A stretch of DNA of 33,569 bases from an uncultured Chloroflexota bacterium (lineage in GTDB: Bacteria > Chloroflexota > Anaerolineae > Promineifilales > Promineifilaceae): assembly GCA_900696625.1 (NCBI GenBank), contig CAADGU010000059.1:1-33569 (forward strand), read 5' to 3'. The notes under the pieces are model-generated. The model made no database searches. It was not told the DNA's origin and saw only the letters and a list, made by a program, of their open reading frames with translations. How positions within the stretch are numbered: the stretch's first letter is position 1; every line of letters starts with the position of its first letter. Positions 23,151 to 32,700 of this stretch are shown one piece after another. Both the position numbers and the translations under genes were made by a program.

Positions 23151-23654
23151 ATGGTGCAGATAAGAGAAATTGCAGGGAGTGATGCAGCTAACTTTCTTAC
23201 TCTTTGCCAGCAGCTTGACCGGGAAACACAATTCATGCTGCTGGAGCCAGACGAACGGGTAACCACTCCGACCGAACAACAGACATATCTCGCCGCGATC
23301 CTTGCCACCGACTATCACACCATTTTTGTAGCCGAAAATGACGGCCGTCTGGTTGGCTACCTGGAAGCGGCTGGGGGCATGTATCGTCGCAATCGCCATA
23401 CCGCTCACCTTGTCATCGGTATTCTCCAGGCTTTTGCCGGGCAAGGCATTGGCGCCAGACTGTTTGCCACGCTAGAACAGTGGGCACAACGTCAGCATAT
23501 CCACCGGCTGGAACTAACGGTAATGGCCCATAACGAACGCGCCATTCGCCTTTACCAGAAAGCCGGTTTTGAAATCGAGGGCACAAAACGCCATTCACTC
23601 TATGTGAACGGCGCTTATGTTGACGAGTTTTACATGGCGAAATTGTTGCCCTGA
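23151..23654 (+). CDS. GNAT-family N-acetyltransferase
   Basis: This 167-aa protein has the acetyl-CoA-binding motif A LVIGILQAFAGQGIGARLF (Q98-G-I-G-A) and motif B NERAIRLYQKAGFEIEG (128-144), ending with VDEFYMAKLL as in RimJ/RimL- or YhhY-like enzymes. It would transfer an acetyl group to a protein N-terminus or small-molecule amine in the cytoplasm; the substrate is not predictable. It is tightly spaced after the membrane-protein gene. A bidirectional terminator follows. Confidence 0.9.
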   Translation: MVQIREIAGSDAANFLTLCQQLDRETQFMLLEPDERVTTPTEQQTYLAAILATDYHTIFVAENDGRLVGYLEAAGGMYRRNRHTAHLVIGILQAFAGQGIGARLFATLEQWAQRQHIHRLELTVMAHNERAIRLYQKAGFEIEGTKRHSLYVNGAYVDEFYMAKLLP

Positions 23655-23700
23655 CACGGCCGTACTCCTCCACCCCGTCAACCACAGCATACTGACACAA

Positions 23701-23738
23701 AGAAGTCGCTGGTCATTGCGATCAGCGACTTCTATTTT
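23701..23738. terminator. Bidirectional terminator between convergent genes
   Basis: AGAAGTCGCTG (23701-23711) pairs with CAGCGACTTCT (23723-23733), and the inner GTC/GAT extends the stem to 14 bp. ATTTT follows on the plus strand, and TTTGTG follows when read on the minus strand. It lies between the GNAT gene and the convergent lipoprotein gene. Confidence 0.75.
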
Positions 23739-23776
23739 GGCTGCGCCGATAACGCGCTGGCGTCCTCACGGTAACA

Positions 23777-24754
23777 TTACGGTACCACCACAAACGGCCC
23801 GGCATTTCCAATCGCCGTTTCCGGCGACCCAGCCCAACAAACCATGTACAGCAAGCCTTCTTCAACCTGGAGGTATGCATAGGTCTGGCGTTCGTTTGGC
23901 CCTAACTCTTCCAGGAAACCGAAGTGCGACCAGGACGGCGGGCCGCTGGCTTTGTAGTGCGTTGTGGCCATCAGATCGATCAGATCTTTGCCCTCATCCA
24001 GGGTGAAGAATGACACAGCGTATTTCTCCCAGTTCTGATCCTGCACCGCCGCATTCACAATCAACTTACCTGCCTGCAGCGTCAGGGGGCCATCGTAGGC
24101 GCAGGTGTTGTTGGCGATGGTAATGGTCACTTCCGAAACAGGCGTTTCGTCTGATTCGGGCGGGGGCTGCACGGCCGTTGCCAGTTCCGGCATCACCTCG
24201 TACAGGATGGGTTTGAATCTGGCCAGCGATTCCTCTGTAATCGTGGAGACATACAACCTGATCTTGCCATCCTTGACGACAAAAACCTCATACCAACTAT
24301 TTGGCGCAACGCCTAGCTCGCGGGTAAAGTCCATCCAGGTCTTGCTTTGGGCGTAAACCACACTATCTTCCACCCGCTCCGGAATCACTTCCCAGGCAAA
24401 GTGCTGCCCGGTGCAGCATTCTTCCAGAAAAGTTTGGAACTGATCCTTGCCCCAATAAATCTCTATGCCGGTGGGCGGCAGCCCAATCAAATAGGCCATC
24501 ATATCATCGGCCACCAGCTCCGCCGCGCCGGCATAATCTTCGGCATTGGCGCGGGCGATCATTTCCATGACAACGGCCGTAGCCGGATCAACCGTTGGTT
24601 CCGGCACGGCCGTAGGCGCCACAGTTGGCAATTCGGCAACGGCCGTGGGCGGAACCGGCGTCGCCGTGGGCTGGCTTTGCGCACCGGTACAACCAACCAT
24701 CCCCAACACCACCAATACACAAATCAAACCGAAAAACATCCGTCGGGTACTCAT
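23777..24754 (-). CDS. Lipoprotein with SnoaL/NTF2-like domain
   Basis: This 325-aa protein starts at ATG 24754 with AAGGAGTG upstream. A type II signal peptide ends in the lipobox LGMVGC (acylated C22), followed by a Pro/Thr/Val-rich linker (to ~55). Residues ~57-170 look like an NTF2/SnoaL-type cone fold (VMEMIARANAEDYAGAAELVADDMMAYL ... YWGKDQFQTFLEE, then strands SKTWMDFTREL and NSWYEVFVVKDGKIRLY). The C-terminal part (~205-325) is beta-rich and may be a cupredoxin-like or Ig-like domain; no copper ligands are clear. It is an outward-facing membrane-anchored protein with unknown ligand. Confidence 0.8.
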   Translation of the reverse strand: MSTRRMFFGLICVLVVLGMVGCTGAQSQPTATPVPPTAVAELPTVAPTAVPEPTVDPATAVVMEMIARANAEDYAGAAELVADDMMAYLIGLPPTGIEIYWGKDQFQTFLEECCTGQHFAWEVIPERVEDSVVYAQSKTWMDFTRELGVAPNSWYEVFVVKDGKIRLYVSTITEESLARFKPILYEVMPELATAVQPPPESDETPVSEVTITIANNTCAYDGPLTLQAGKLIVNAAVQDQNWEKYAVSFFTLDEGKDLIDLMATTHYKASGPPSWSHFGFLEELGPNERQTYAYLQVEEGLLYMVCWAGSPETAIGNAGPFVVVP

Positions 24755-24807
24755 GTTTCACACTCCTTTTTGTCAAATCAAGCATTCACGCTTTTGCGCT
24801 GCATCGC

Positions 24808-24861
24808 CGATATTGGGCGGGTCTTGCACCCACCCTCTTGGGTGACCATAAGGGTCGTCCC
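24808..24861. repeat. GGGTGACC...GGTCGTCCC hairpin repeat
   Basis: Small nested hairpins lie here, including CACCC/GGGTG (24831-24843) and GGGTGACC with GGTCGTCC (24840-24860, two wobble pairs). The block resembles, from memory, a dispersed GGGCGACC...GGTCGCCC-type intergenic element of environmental genomes. It is in the 246-bp gap between the lipoprotein gene and the STAND gene. Confidence 0.4.
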
Positions 24862-24902
24862 TACTAATTGCCTCTAGCCTAATTGATTATTCGCTGCAAA
24901 AT

Positions 24903-24921
24903 TTGCCAAAACTTGCCAAAA
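24903..24921 (+). promoter_or_regulatory. Tandem TTGCCAAAA direct repeats upstream of the STAND gene
   Basis: TTGCCAAAA occurs at 24903-24911 and 24913-24921, exactly one helical turn apart, with a weaker TGCAAAATT just before. This spacing suits cooperative binding of a regulator, possibly the XRE domain encoded downstream. A TATACT at 24947-24952 may be the -10. Confidence 0.4.
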
Positions 24922-25000
24922 TTCCCCATCCGTTCCAGAAAAGCCGTATACTGGACCATAGAGCCAGACCTGTCTCCTGTCTGGTCTAAAAGGGGGTCAT

Positions 25001-28000
25001 ATGACTACTGCGAACCTCACGCTTGCCCTGGAACGTTTCACCACTTTTGGCGACCTGCTCAAATACCTCCGCCGCCGCGCCGGTTATACCCAGCTTGAGC
25101 TTTCCATCGCCGTGGGTTACAGCGATACCCAGATTTCCCGCCTGGAACACAACGAACGTTTACCCGATCTGGCCACCCTCACCGCCCGTTTCCTGCCTAT
25201 CCTCAACCTGGACAAAGAGCCAGAAGTGGCCGCCCGCTTGCTGGAACTGGCGACGGCCGTGCGCCGTGAAGACGCGCCCGCCGCCGGACTGCCACCCTAC
25301 AAAGGACTGCGCTACTTTGACGAAAGCGACGCCGACCTGTTTTTTGGCCGCGAATCATTAACGGACCACCTGGTAGCGCGCGTGGCCGAACAGGTCAACA
25401 GCGATCAGCGTTTTTTGGTCATCGTCGGCGCATCGGGCAGCGGGAAATCCTCCGTGGTACGCGCCGGTCTGATTCCGGCGCTGTGCTGGCAGCCGCACAC
25501 CTCCGGCTGGCCCATCTTCGTGATCACCCCCACCGCCCACCCGCTGGAGAGCCTGGCTGCTGGCCTGCACCGCGAACTGCCCACCGGTTGGCCCGCGCGC
25601 AAATTTGGGGATGAACTGGCGCAGCAGCCGGACAGGCTCAGTCTGGCCTTGCAGCACAGGGCAGAAACGGCCGTTGCCACCCCCACCCTCCTCATCATTG
25701 ACCAGTTTGAAGAACTGTTCACCCTCTGCCGCAGCCAGCCGGAACAAATGGCTTTCGTCCACAATTTGACTACCGCCGCCTGCCAGTATGGCGGAACGGG
25801 CGTCGTCGTTGTCGTATTACGCGCCGATTTCTATGCCCACTGCGCCCGTTTTGACCAACTGCGGCAGTTATTGGCCCGGCATCAGGAATACATCGGCCCC
25901 ATGAGCGCCGCCGAACTACGCCGGGCTATCGAAGAACCGGCGCATCAAGGACACTGGGATCTGGAACCTGGGCTGGTTGACCTGCTGCTGCACGACATAG
26001 GCGCAGTCGCCGGGCAAACGCCGGAATCGGGGGCGCTGCCCCTGCTCTCCCATGCGCTGCTGGCTACCTGGGAACGGCGGCGCGGCCGGTTGCTCACCCT
26101 CAGTGGCTACACGGCATCGGGTGGTGTGGGCGGCGCCATCGCCGAAACCGCCGAATCCGTCTTTTATGACCAGCTAGATCGCGAACAGCGGCAGATTGCC
26201 CGCCAGATCTTCCTGCGCCTGACAACGTTGGGCAGTGGCGATGCCAACGCCGATACCCGCCGCCGGGTGAGCATTGACGAACTGCTCTCCAGACCCGAAG
26301 AAAGCGACGCTATTCACCAGGTGTTGAGCGCCCTGGCTGATGCCCGCCTGATCACCACCGACCACAATGTGGCCGAAGTAACCCACGAGGCTCTCATCCG
26401 CGAATGGCCGACGCTGCGCGGTTGGCTGGAAGAAGACCGGGAAGGGCTGCGGCTGCACCGCCAACTCACCGACACCGCGCAAGAATGGGCGGCGCTGAAT
26501 CACGATCCCGGCATGCTTTACCGGGGGGCGCGGCTGGCGCAGGCGCTGGAATGGGCCGATGCCCATCCAGACAGCGTCAATGCCCTGGAACGCGCCTTCC
26601 TCGATGCCTCTCTTGCTTTGCAAGAAGCGGAAGCCAGGGAGCAAGAGACGCAGCGCCAGCGGGAACTGGAAGCCGCGCGCAAGCTGGCCGAGGCAGAGCG
26701 GGTGCGGGCAGAGGAACAGGTGCAAACGAACCGGCGATTCAGGCAGCGGGCGGCGTTTTTGGGGCTGGCCTTGCTGCTGGTGGGGGTGTTGGCGGTAACG
26801 GCCGTTTTCCTGGAACAACGCGCCCGGCAAAACGAACGACTCGCCTCATCACGCGCTTTAGCCGCCGCCGCCGTGACCAATCTGGAAGTGGCCGCCGAAC
26901 GCAGCCTGTTGCTGGCCCTGGAAGCGTTGGCCCTGGCCGACACCCTGGAAGCGCGCAATGCGCTGCATCAAGCCCTGCCTGAACTGCATCTCTTACGCGC
27001 CATCCCGGCGCATGACCGCGGCGTCCCGGACGTGGCCTTCAGCCCGGATGGCGCCCGGTTTGCCAGCATGGGCGTTTTTGGCGATTTCACCATCTGGGAA
27101 ACAGATTCATGGCAGCCGCTGCGCACATTGCAAGACGAAGAGATTGAATTCAGCAACAGCATCGCCTTTAGCCCGGACGGCCACTTCGACGCGCTCAGTG
27201 CAGGCCGTTTGCTGGCGATGGCTGGCATGACCAACGTTGTTTTCTGGGATGCGGCTACCGGCGAAAAGTTGTTCACCCTGACCGGAGATTCGGCCGGCAC
27301 GACTATTGGCTATAACATCGGGGTGGGCAAAATCAGTTTCAGCCCGGATGGGGAGCGGCTGGCGGTGGCGAACATGGACGGCGTCTCCAAAGTATGGGAC
27401 CTGGCCTCGCGGCAGGTTGTGTTAACCCTGCCGTCACCGGGGCTGCCGGCCAAAGCGATAGCCTATCACCCAGACGGCCGTTCGCTGGCTACGGGCGGCG
27501 ATGAGGGCATTATCACGGTGTGGGATGCCATCACCGGTACGCCCGTCTTCACGCGGACGTTGGGCGGCATTATCCACAGCGTCACCTTTAGCCCCGATGG
27601 GCAGCGCGTGGCCGCCGCCAGTGAAGATGGCAGCGCCAAAATTTGGGGCGCGGCCGAAGGGCAAGAACTGCTCAGCCTGCCGCGCCTGGCGGGGATGTAT
27701 GATCTGGCTTTTCTGGCCGACGGCCGTTTAGCCACTGCCGGGCAAGACGGCGCCACCCGTGTTTGGGATGCCGTTACCGGCCAACAACTGCTCAATTTGG
27801 CCAGCGGCGCCAGCACCGTCATTGGTGTGGCCGGCAGCCCGGATGGCACACTGATTGCCACCGGCAGCTATGACGGCCAGCTTCGGCTGTGGGACGCCGC
27901 CCCTGGCGGTGAACTGCTGACCATCCCGGCGCATCAGGCCATTGTCTGGAATGTGGCCTACAGCCCGGACGGCAGTCACGTCGCTTCGGCCAGCGTGGAT

Positions 28001-28891
28001 GGCACGGTGAAGGTGTGGCAGGCCGAGACGGGTCAGTTGCAGCACACGCTCACCGGCAGCGGTGAAGCTGGCGGTTTTACTGGTCTGGCTTACAGCCCGG
28101 ATGGCGCATATCTGGCCGGGGGTGGGTTCGATGGCACGGTGTGGTTGTGGCACGGCCGTACCGGAGAACTGCTCAAAACCCTGATCGGCCACACCAATAT
28201 GGTGGTGGGGCTGGCTTTTGCGCCGGATGGCTCACGGCTGGCAACCGCCAGTTGGGACAGCACCGCCAAAGTGTGGGACCTGGCCTCTGGCGCGGTAGTG
28301 ACCACCTTCAACGGCCACCCCGCCCCTGTGCTGATCAGCAATATCGTTTTCAGCGCGGACGGCCGTAGCGTTTTCACCGGCGCTGACGATACCTTTGTGC
28401 GCCAGTGGGATGCGGCCACCGGCGCGGAAATTCGCGCGTTTTTCGGCGCTGGCAAAGAAATTTATGGCATCGCGCTCAGCCCCGACGGGCAAACGCTGGC
28501 GATGGGCGACCAGGACGGCATGATGACGCTGTGGGATGTGGCCTCCGGCACGAAGCTGCGCACGTTTGGCAGCCATGCCGGGCTGCTGATGCGGCTGGCG
28601 TTCAATGCCGACGGCACGTGCCTGGCTTCGGCCGGTTTTGACCGGCAGGCCAAAGTGTGGGACGTGGCCAGCGGCGCGGAGTTGTTTAGCCTGTATGGCA
28701 ATCTGAGCAATGTCTTTGGCGTCTCGTTCAGCCCGGATGGCGACCATCTGGTGACGGCGGGGGCGGATGGCACGGTGCGGTTTTACACGCTAAATGTTGA
28801 CGAACTGGTGGCCCTGGCCCAATCTCGCCTGATGCGCGGGCTGACTGACCAGGAGTGCCGCAAGTTTTTACATGAAGAAAGCTGCCCGTGA
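25001..28891 (+). CDS. XRE HTH - STAND NTPase - transmembrane - WD40 protein
   Basis: This 1296-aa protein has an N-terminal XRE-type HTH (~15-70, YTQLELSIAVGYSDTQISRLEHNERLP). A STAND-type NTPase follows, with lead-in PPYKGLRYFDESDADLFFGRE (in part 98-117), Walker A GASGSGKSS (143-151) and Walker B LLIIDQFEELF (230-240). A charged helix rich in Glu, Arg and Gln (~545-580) precedes one strongly hydrophobic segment (~585-605). About 14 WD40 repeats (FSPDG...WD units, ~668-1270) come next, enough for two seven-bladed propellers. The last residues keep the family's LTDQECRKFLHEESCP tail. STAND proteins are signal-dependent switches in regulation or immunity. Here the effector is not obvious, and a DNA-binding head sits on a membrane-spanning chain. 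It overlaps the YdeI-like gene by 4 bp. Confidence 0.92.
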   Translation: MTTANLTLALERFTTFGDLLKYLRRRAGYTQLELSIAVGYSDTQISRLEHNERLPDLATLTARFLPILNLDKEPEVAARLLELATAVRREDAPAAGLPPYKGLRYFDESDADLFFGRESLTDHLVARVAEQVNSDQRFLVIVGASGSGKSSVVRAGLIPALCWQPHTSGWPIFVITPTAHPLESLAAGLHRELPTGWPARKFGDELAQQPDRLSLALQHRAETAVATPTLLIIDQFEELFTLCRSQPEQMAFVHNLTTAACQYGGTGVVVVVLRADFYAHCARFDQLRQLLARHQEYIGPMSAAELRRAIEEPAHQGHWDLEPGLVDLLLHDIGAVAGQTPESGALPLLSHALLATWERRRGRLLTLSGYTASGGVGGAIAETAESVFYDQLDREQRQIARQIFLRLTTLGSGDANADTRRRVSIDELLSRPEESDAIHQVLSALADARLITTDHNVAEVTHEALIREWPTLRGWLEEDREGLRLHRQLTDTAQEWAALNHDPGMLYRGARLAQALEWADAHPDSVNALERAFLDASLALQEAEAREQETQRQRELEAARKLAEAERVRAEEQVQTNRRFRQRAAFLGLALLLVGVLAVTAVFLEQRARQNERLASSRALAAAAVTNLEVAAERSLLLALEALALADTLEARNALHQALPELHLLRAIPAHDRGVPDVAFSPDGARFASMGVFGDFTIWETDSWQPLRTLQDEEIEFSNSIAFSPDGHFDALSAGRLLAMAGMTNVVFWDAATGEKLFTLTGDSAGTTIGYNIGVGKISFSPDGERLAVANMDGVSKVWDLASRQVVLTLPSPGLPAKAIAYHPDGRSLATGGDEGIITVWDAITGTPVFTRTLGGIIHSVTFSPDGQRVAAASEDGSAKIWGAAEGQELLSLPRLAGMYDLAFLADGRLATAGQDGATRVWDAVTGQQLLNLASGASTVIGVAGSPDGTLIATGSYDGQLRLWDAAPGGELLTIPAHQAIVWNVAYSPDGSHVASASVDGTVKVWQAETGQLQHTLTGSGEAGGFTGLAYSPDGAYLAGGGFDGTVWLWHGRTGELLKTLIGHTNMVVGLAFAPDGSRLATASWDSTAKVWDLASGAVVTTFNGHPAPVLISNIVFSADGRSVFTGADDTFVRQWDAATGAEIRAFFGAGKEIYGIALSPDGQTLAMGDQDGMMTLWDVASGTKLRTFGSHAGLLMRLAFNADGTCLASAGFDRQAKVWDVASGAELFSLYGNLSNVFGVSFSPDGDHLVTAGADGTVRFYTLNVDELVALAQSRLMRGLTDQECRKFLHEESCP

Positions 28892-29496
28892 CGGATACTG
28901 CTCATAATGGTAAGATGGGCAACATGGCAACCAATGTCCCACAGCTACTAATTGAGAGTCGCGCCGAATGGCGGCAATGGCTGGCCCTAAACCATGCCCA
29001 AAGTGACGGCGTCTGGCTGGTGACGTTCAAAAAGCATTGCGGCCCCAAACACGTCTCCTACAATGATATTGTGGAGGAGGCGTTGTGTTTTGGCTGGATT
29101 GATAGTGTGGCCGGTAAACTGGATGAAGACCGCACCATGCTCAGGTTCACGCCCCGTAAGCCAGGAAGTGGCTGGTCTAAACCAAACAAAGAACGGGTGG
29201 AACATCTGATAGCGGCCGGATGGATGACCTCTGCCGGACTGGAAAAGATTGAAGCCGCTAAACAAGATGGTTCCTGGGACAGTCTGGATGCCATCGAACG
29301 CCTGGAAATCCCCCCTGACCTGGAAGCGGCATTGGCCGCTTATGATGCTGCCCGCCAACACTTCGATGCTTTTCCCCGCTCGGCCAGACGGCTCATCCTG
29401 GGATGGGTTGCCAGCGCTAAAAAGCCAGAAACACGCGCCAAACGCATTGCCGAGACGGCCCGTTTGGCGCAAGACAATATCCGCGCTAACCAGTAA
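28888..29496 (+). CDS. YdeI/OmpD-associated family protein
   Basis: This protein is 202 aa from GTG 28888, which overlaps the upstream stop (GTGA); ATG 28915 or 28924 are alternative starts nearer the conserved region. The pattern SRAEWRQWLALNHAQSDGVWLVTFKK, then VEEALCFGWIDS, RFTPRKPGSGWSKPN and the C-terminal ARRLILGWVASAKKPETRAKRI are typical of the YdeI family. Its members are linked to protection against peptides and bacteriocins, although the molecular activity is unknown to me. Overlap with the STAND gene implies translational coupling and perhaps a shared stress or defence context (inference). Confidence 0.85.
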   Translation: MTDTAHNGKMGNMATNVPQLLIESRAEWRQWLALNHAQSDGVWLVTFKKHCGPKHVSYNDIVEEALCFGWIDSVAGKLDEDRTMLRFTPRKPGSGWSKPNKERVEHLIAAGWMTSAGLEKIEAAKQDGSWDSLDAIERLEIPPDLEAALAAYDAARQHFDAFPRSARRLILGWVASAKKPETRAKRIAETARLAQDNIRANQ

Positions 29497-29616
29497 CGGC
29501 CGTCGTGAACCTGCCGAATGGTTCATTAACCTGTTTGGAATTCCCCACCCCTTTGGCTACAATCCCCGCTTGTTTGCGCGCTGTTTGCGCCTTATGTGAA
29601 GCGCGTTAGTAAATCA
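29497..29616. other. Intergenic sequence without recognised feature
   Basis: The full gap 29497-29776 is 280 bp. This first part holds one ACGGCCGT (29494-29501) overlapping the gene end and otherwise nothing I can assign. Two repeat elements follow. Confidence 0.4.
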
Positions 29617-29650
29617 AGAAGTTCAACTTCTCAGAAGAAGTTGAGCTTCT
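29617..29650. terminator. AAGTTGAACTTCT-type hairpin
   Basis: AGAAGTTCAACTTCT (29617-29631) and AGAAGTTGAGCTTCT (29636-29650) pair with one mismatch over a 4-nt loop. Each arm is itself nearly palindromic. There is no T-tract, so it may be a repeat element rather than a terminator. Confidence 0.5.
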
Positions 29651-29697
29651 AACTGAGGCAGCCATCAGCCCGGCTGTGTATAAAAGCCGTGATTCAG

Positions 29698-29768
29698 CAA
29701 TCCGTAACCCGTGCTACGCGGTCGGATTACGGTTCACGGATTACGGGTCACGGATTACGGATTACGGT
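29698..29768. repeat. CGGATTACGG-family hairpin repeat before the membrane glycosyltransferase gene
   Basis: AATCCGTAACCCGT (29700-29713) faces a tandem series of CGGATTACGGTTCACGG-type words ending at 29768. The best pairing is with ACGGGTCACGGATT, with one mismatch. It is the same word family as the dnaG leader repeat at 6755-6824. It ends 9 bp before the ATG of the next gene. Confidence 0.7.
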
Positions 29769-29776
29769 TTACGCTT

Positions 29777-32700
29777 ATGACAACTGATGCCGAGCGCATG
29801 ACGGAAGAGCAAGAAGCAGGGGAGGACACGGCCGTAGCCACTCCCCCACCGCCTCCCGAAAACAATATATCCACTGATGAACCCGCATCACGATCCTTCA
29901 ATTGGGAAAGTGTGGCCATCCTCTTTGCCCTGGTGGTGCTGTTCATTGGCGCATACTTCCGTTTTACCGGCCTCAATTGGGACGGCAGCTACCATTTGCA
30001 CCCGGACGAACGTTTCCTGACCATTGTGGCTACCCAACTGCAACCCGTCTCTTCACTCACCAGCTATCTGCGCACTTCCGAATCAGCGCTTAACCCGTAC
30101 AACCAGGGGCAGGGCTTTTACGTTTACGGCAATTTCCCCATGACCGTCACCCGCTATGTGGCGGAACTGATTACCCGCGCCTGCACCACCCTGGCCCAAA
30201 ACAACCCCGCCGAACCGCCCCCCTGCCCATACGTTTTTACGGCGTATGATGGTGTGCATTTGCTCGGCCGTTTCCTGTCCGGGCTGGTGGATCTCATCTC
30301 TATCTTTTTTACCTTCCTCATGGGGCGGCGGCTGTATGGCTGGAAAGCGGGTGTGCTGGCGGCGCTGCTGCTGGCATTGGCCGTCATGCCCATCCAGCAG
30401 TCGCACTTTTTCACCATGGACAATTGGGCCGCCGCTCTGACAACAGTAACGCTGTACACGGCCGTGCGCGCCGCCAGTCTTGGTGACAAAGCAGCCACGC
30501 CGCGCCTGCATTGGTACGCCCTCTTTGGCCTCTTCTTCGGGTTGGCCGCCGCTTCCCGCATCAACATCGCCCCGTTGGCTCTCATGGTCAACGTGGCCGC
30601 CGTCATCTGGCTGGTGCAGCGCGGCCACAGTTGGGACAGCCTGCTCAAAACAGAGCGTGGTCACGCCGACATCCAGCGCGTGATCCTGGGGGTGCTGCTG
30701 GCGGCCGTTCTCTCCATCGTCACCTTCCGCCTGGCCATGCCCTACGCCTTTGCCGACGCCACCATCATCCGCGAGCAAATGTTGGCCGAAACCGGGTTAG
30801 AGCCAGGCGCCCTGCGCACGACATTGGGGTCCGTTTTTGGCTTCAATCCCCAGTGGCGCAACAACATGGCCGAAATTCAACGGCTGCAAGAGCCAGACGC
30901 CTCCTTCCCGCCCGCCCTGCAATGGACAAACCGCGCCCCCATCCTCTTCCCGCTGACGAACATGGTGCTGTATGGCATGGGGCTGACGGCGGCGATTGCC
31001 AGTTGGGTAGGCTTTTTCTGGGCGCTGTGGCGCATTTTGCGGGGGCGGCCTGACTGGGTGGTTCACGCCATTCCGGTGGTGTGGACGGGGTTGTATTTCC
31101 TCTTTATGGGCACCCGTTGGGTCAAATCCATCCGCTACTTCCTGCCCATTTACCCTACGCTGTTCCTGCTGGGGGCGTGGGCGCTGTGGATGGTGTGGCA
31201 GATGGCCGCGCAACGCGACCATGACCGGGGCCAATTTTTCCGGCGGGCCTTAGCCGCCGGCCTGATTTTGCTAACCGTTCTCCCCAGTTTCCTGTGGGCC
31301 AATGCCTTCTTGCAAATTTACCGGCAGCCCGTTACCCGCGTGGCCGCGTCCCCCTGGATGTTTGACAATATCCCCACCGGGGCGACGCTGCTCTATGAAA
31401 CGGCCGAAGGCCCGCAAGAGCTGCACCTGCCGCTGAAATGGTTTGAATTTGTGCCCGGCGGCCCCACCCTGTTGCTCGGTTTTACGCTGCCGGAAGATGG
31501 CACGGTTACGGCCGTGCGCTTCAACTATTTGCAGCTACCGGATGGCGGCGGCCCGCAAACGCACACCTTCGCCGCCAATCTGCCTTCGATGGGCGGCGAC
31601 ACGGTGACAACGGATGTGCCCGTCAGCGGCGAGCGCGCTTCCGCCCTGGTTGACCTGCCGGATACAACCATCGCCGGCCAGACCGCGCAGCAGTTACAGG
31701 TGCAAATGCTGTCGAATGGGCGCGTTTTGGCCGATACCAGCCGTTTCCTCACCGAACATTGGGATGATTTGCTGCCGGTGCCGGTAGACGGCCGTTACCC
31801 CTTTGGCAGCTACTACACCGAAGTGCAAAACAGCCAGCGCCCCGTCACCAACCCGGACAGCGAGACCAAACGCGAAGAACTGGTCGCCTGGCTGGACGAA
31901 GCCGACTATGTGGTGATCAGCAGCCAGCGCGCCGCCTGGCATCTGCCCCGCCTGCCCCTCACCTACCCGCTGATGATCCGCTACTACGAGGCGTTGTTCA
32001 ACGGCGAGTTGGGCTTTGAACTGGCGCACCAGGAACACGCCAATTTGCGTATCGGCCCGCTTTACATCAGCGACACCGCCGGGAAGATCGGTTGGGGCGC
32101 GCCGCCTAATGTGGGGTGGCCGCCGCCCGGCGCGCTGGCGGCCGAAGAAGCGTTCAGCGTCTACGACCATCCACCCGTCTGGATTTTCCAGAAGACAGCC
32201 GATTATGACCGGGACAAAGTGGTGCAGTTGTTGGGCGCGGTAGACCTGACCCAACAGATGTTCCAAACCCCAGGCCAGGCCACGCGCACCCCCAACGCCC
32301 TCTTCCTCAGCCCGGCAATGTTGGCCGTGCAGCGGGCCAACGGCACGTTCAGCGAGATTTTTAACCTGGACGGTGTGTTGAACCAGAATCCGACGCTGGC
32401 GGCGGTGGTCTGGTGGCTGGCGGTGGTGCTGTTGGGGTGGCTGGCGTTTCCGCTCACGGCCGTCATCCTGCGTGGCCTGCCCTCCAAAGGCTACCTGTTT
32501 GCCCGTGTCTTGGGGATGCTGCTGGTGTCTTACTTTGGCTGGCTGCTGGCGAGTTTTGACATCCTGCCCAACACCGCCGGGACGCTGTGGTTGGGCGTGC
32601 TGCTGTTAGGCATTGCCAACCTGCTCATTTTCCTGCGTCGCCGCGCCACCATCACCAGTTGGGTGCGGCAAAATATAACCTATATTCTGACAGTCGAGGT

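Noticed and set aside
25001..29496. A complete named antiphage defence operon around the STAND gene
   Set aside because: No nuclease, protease or other effector domain and no toxin partner is seen; defence remains only a hypothesis.
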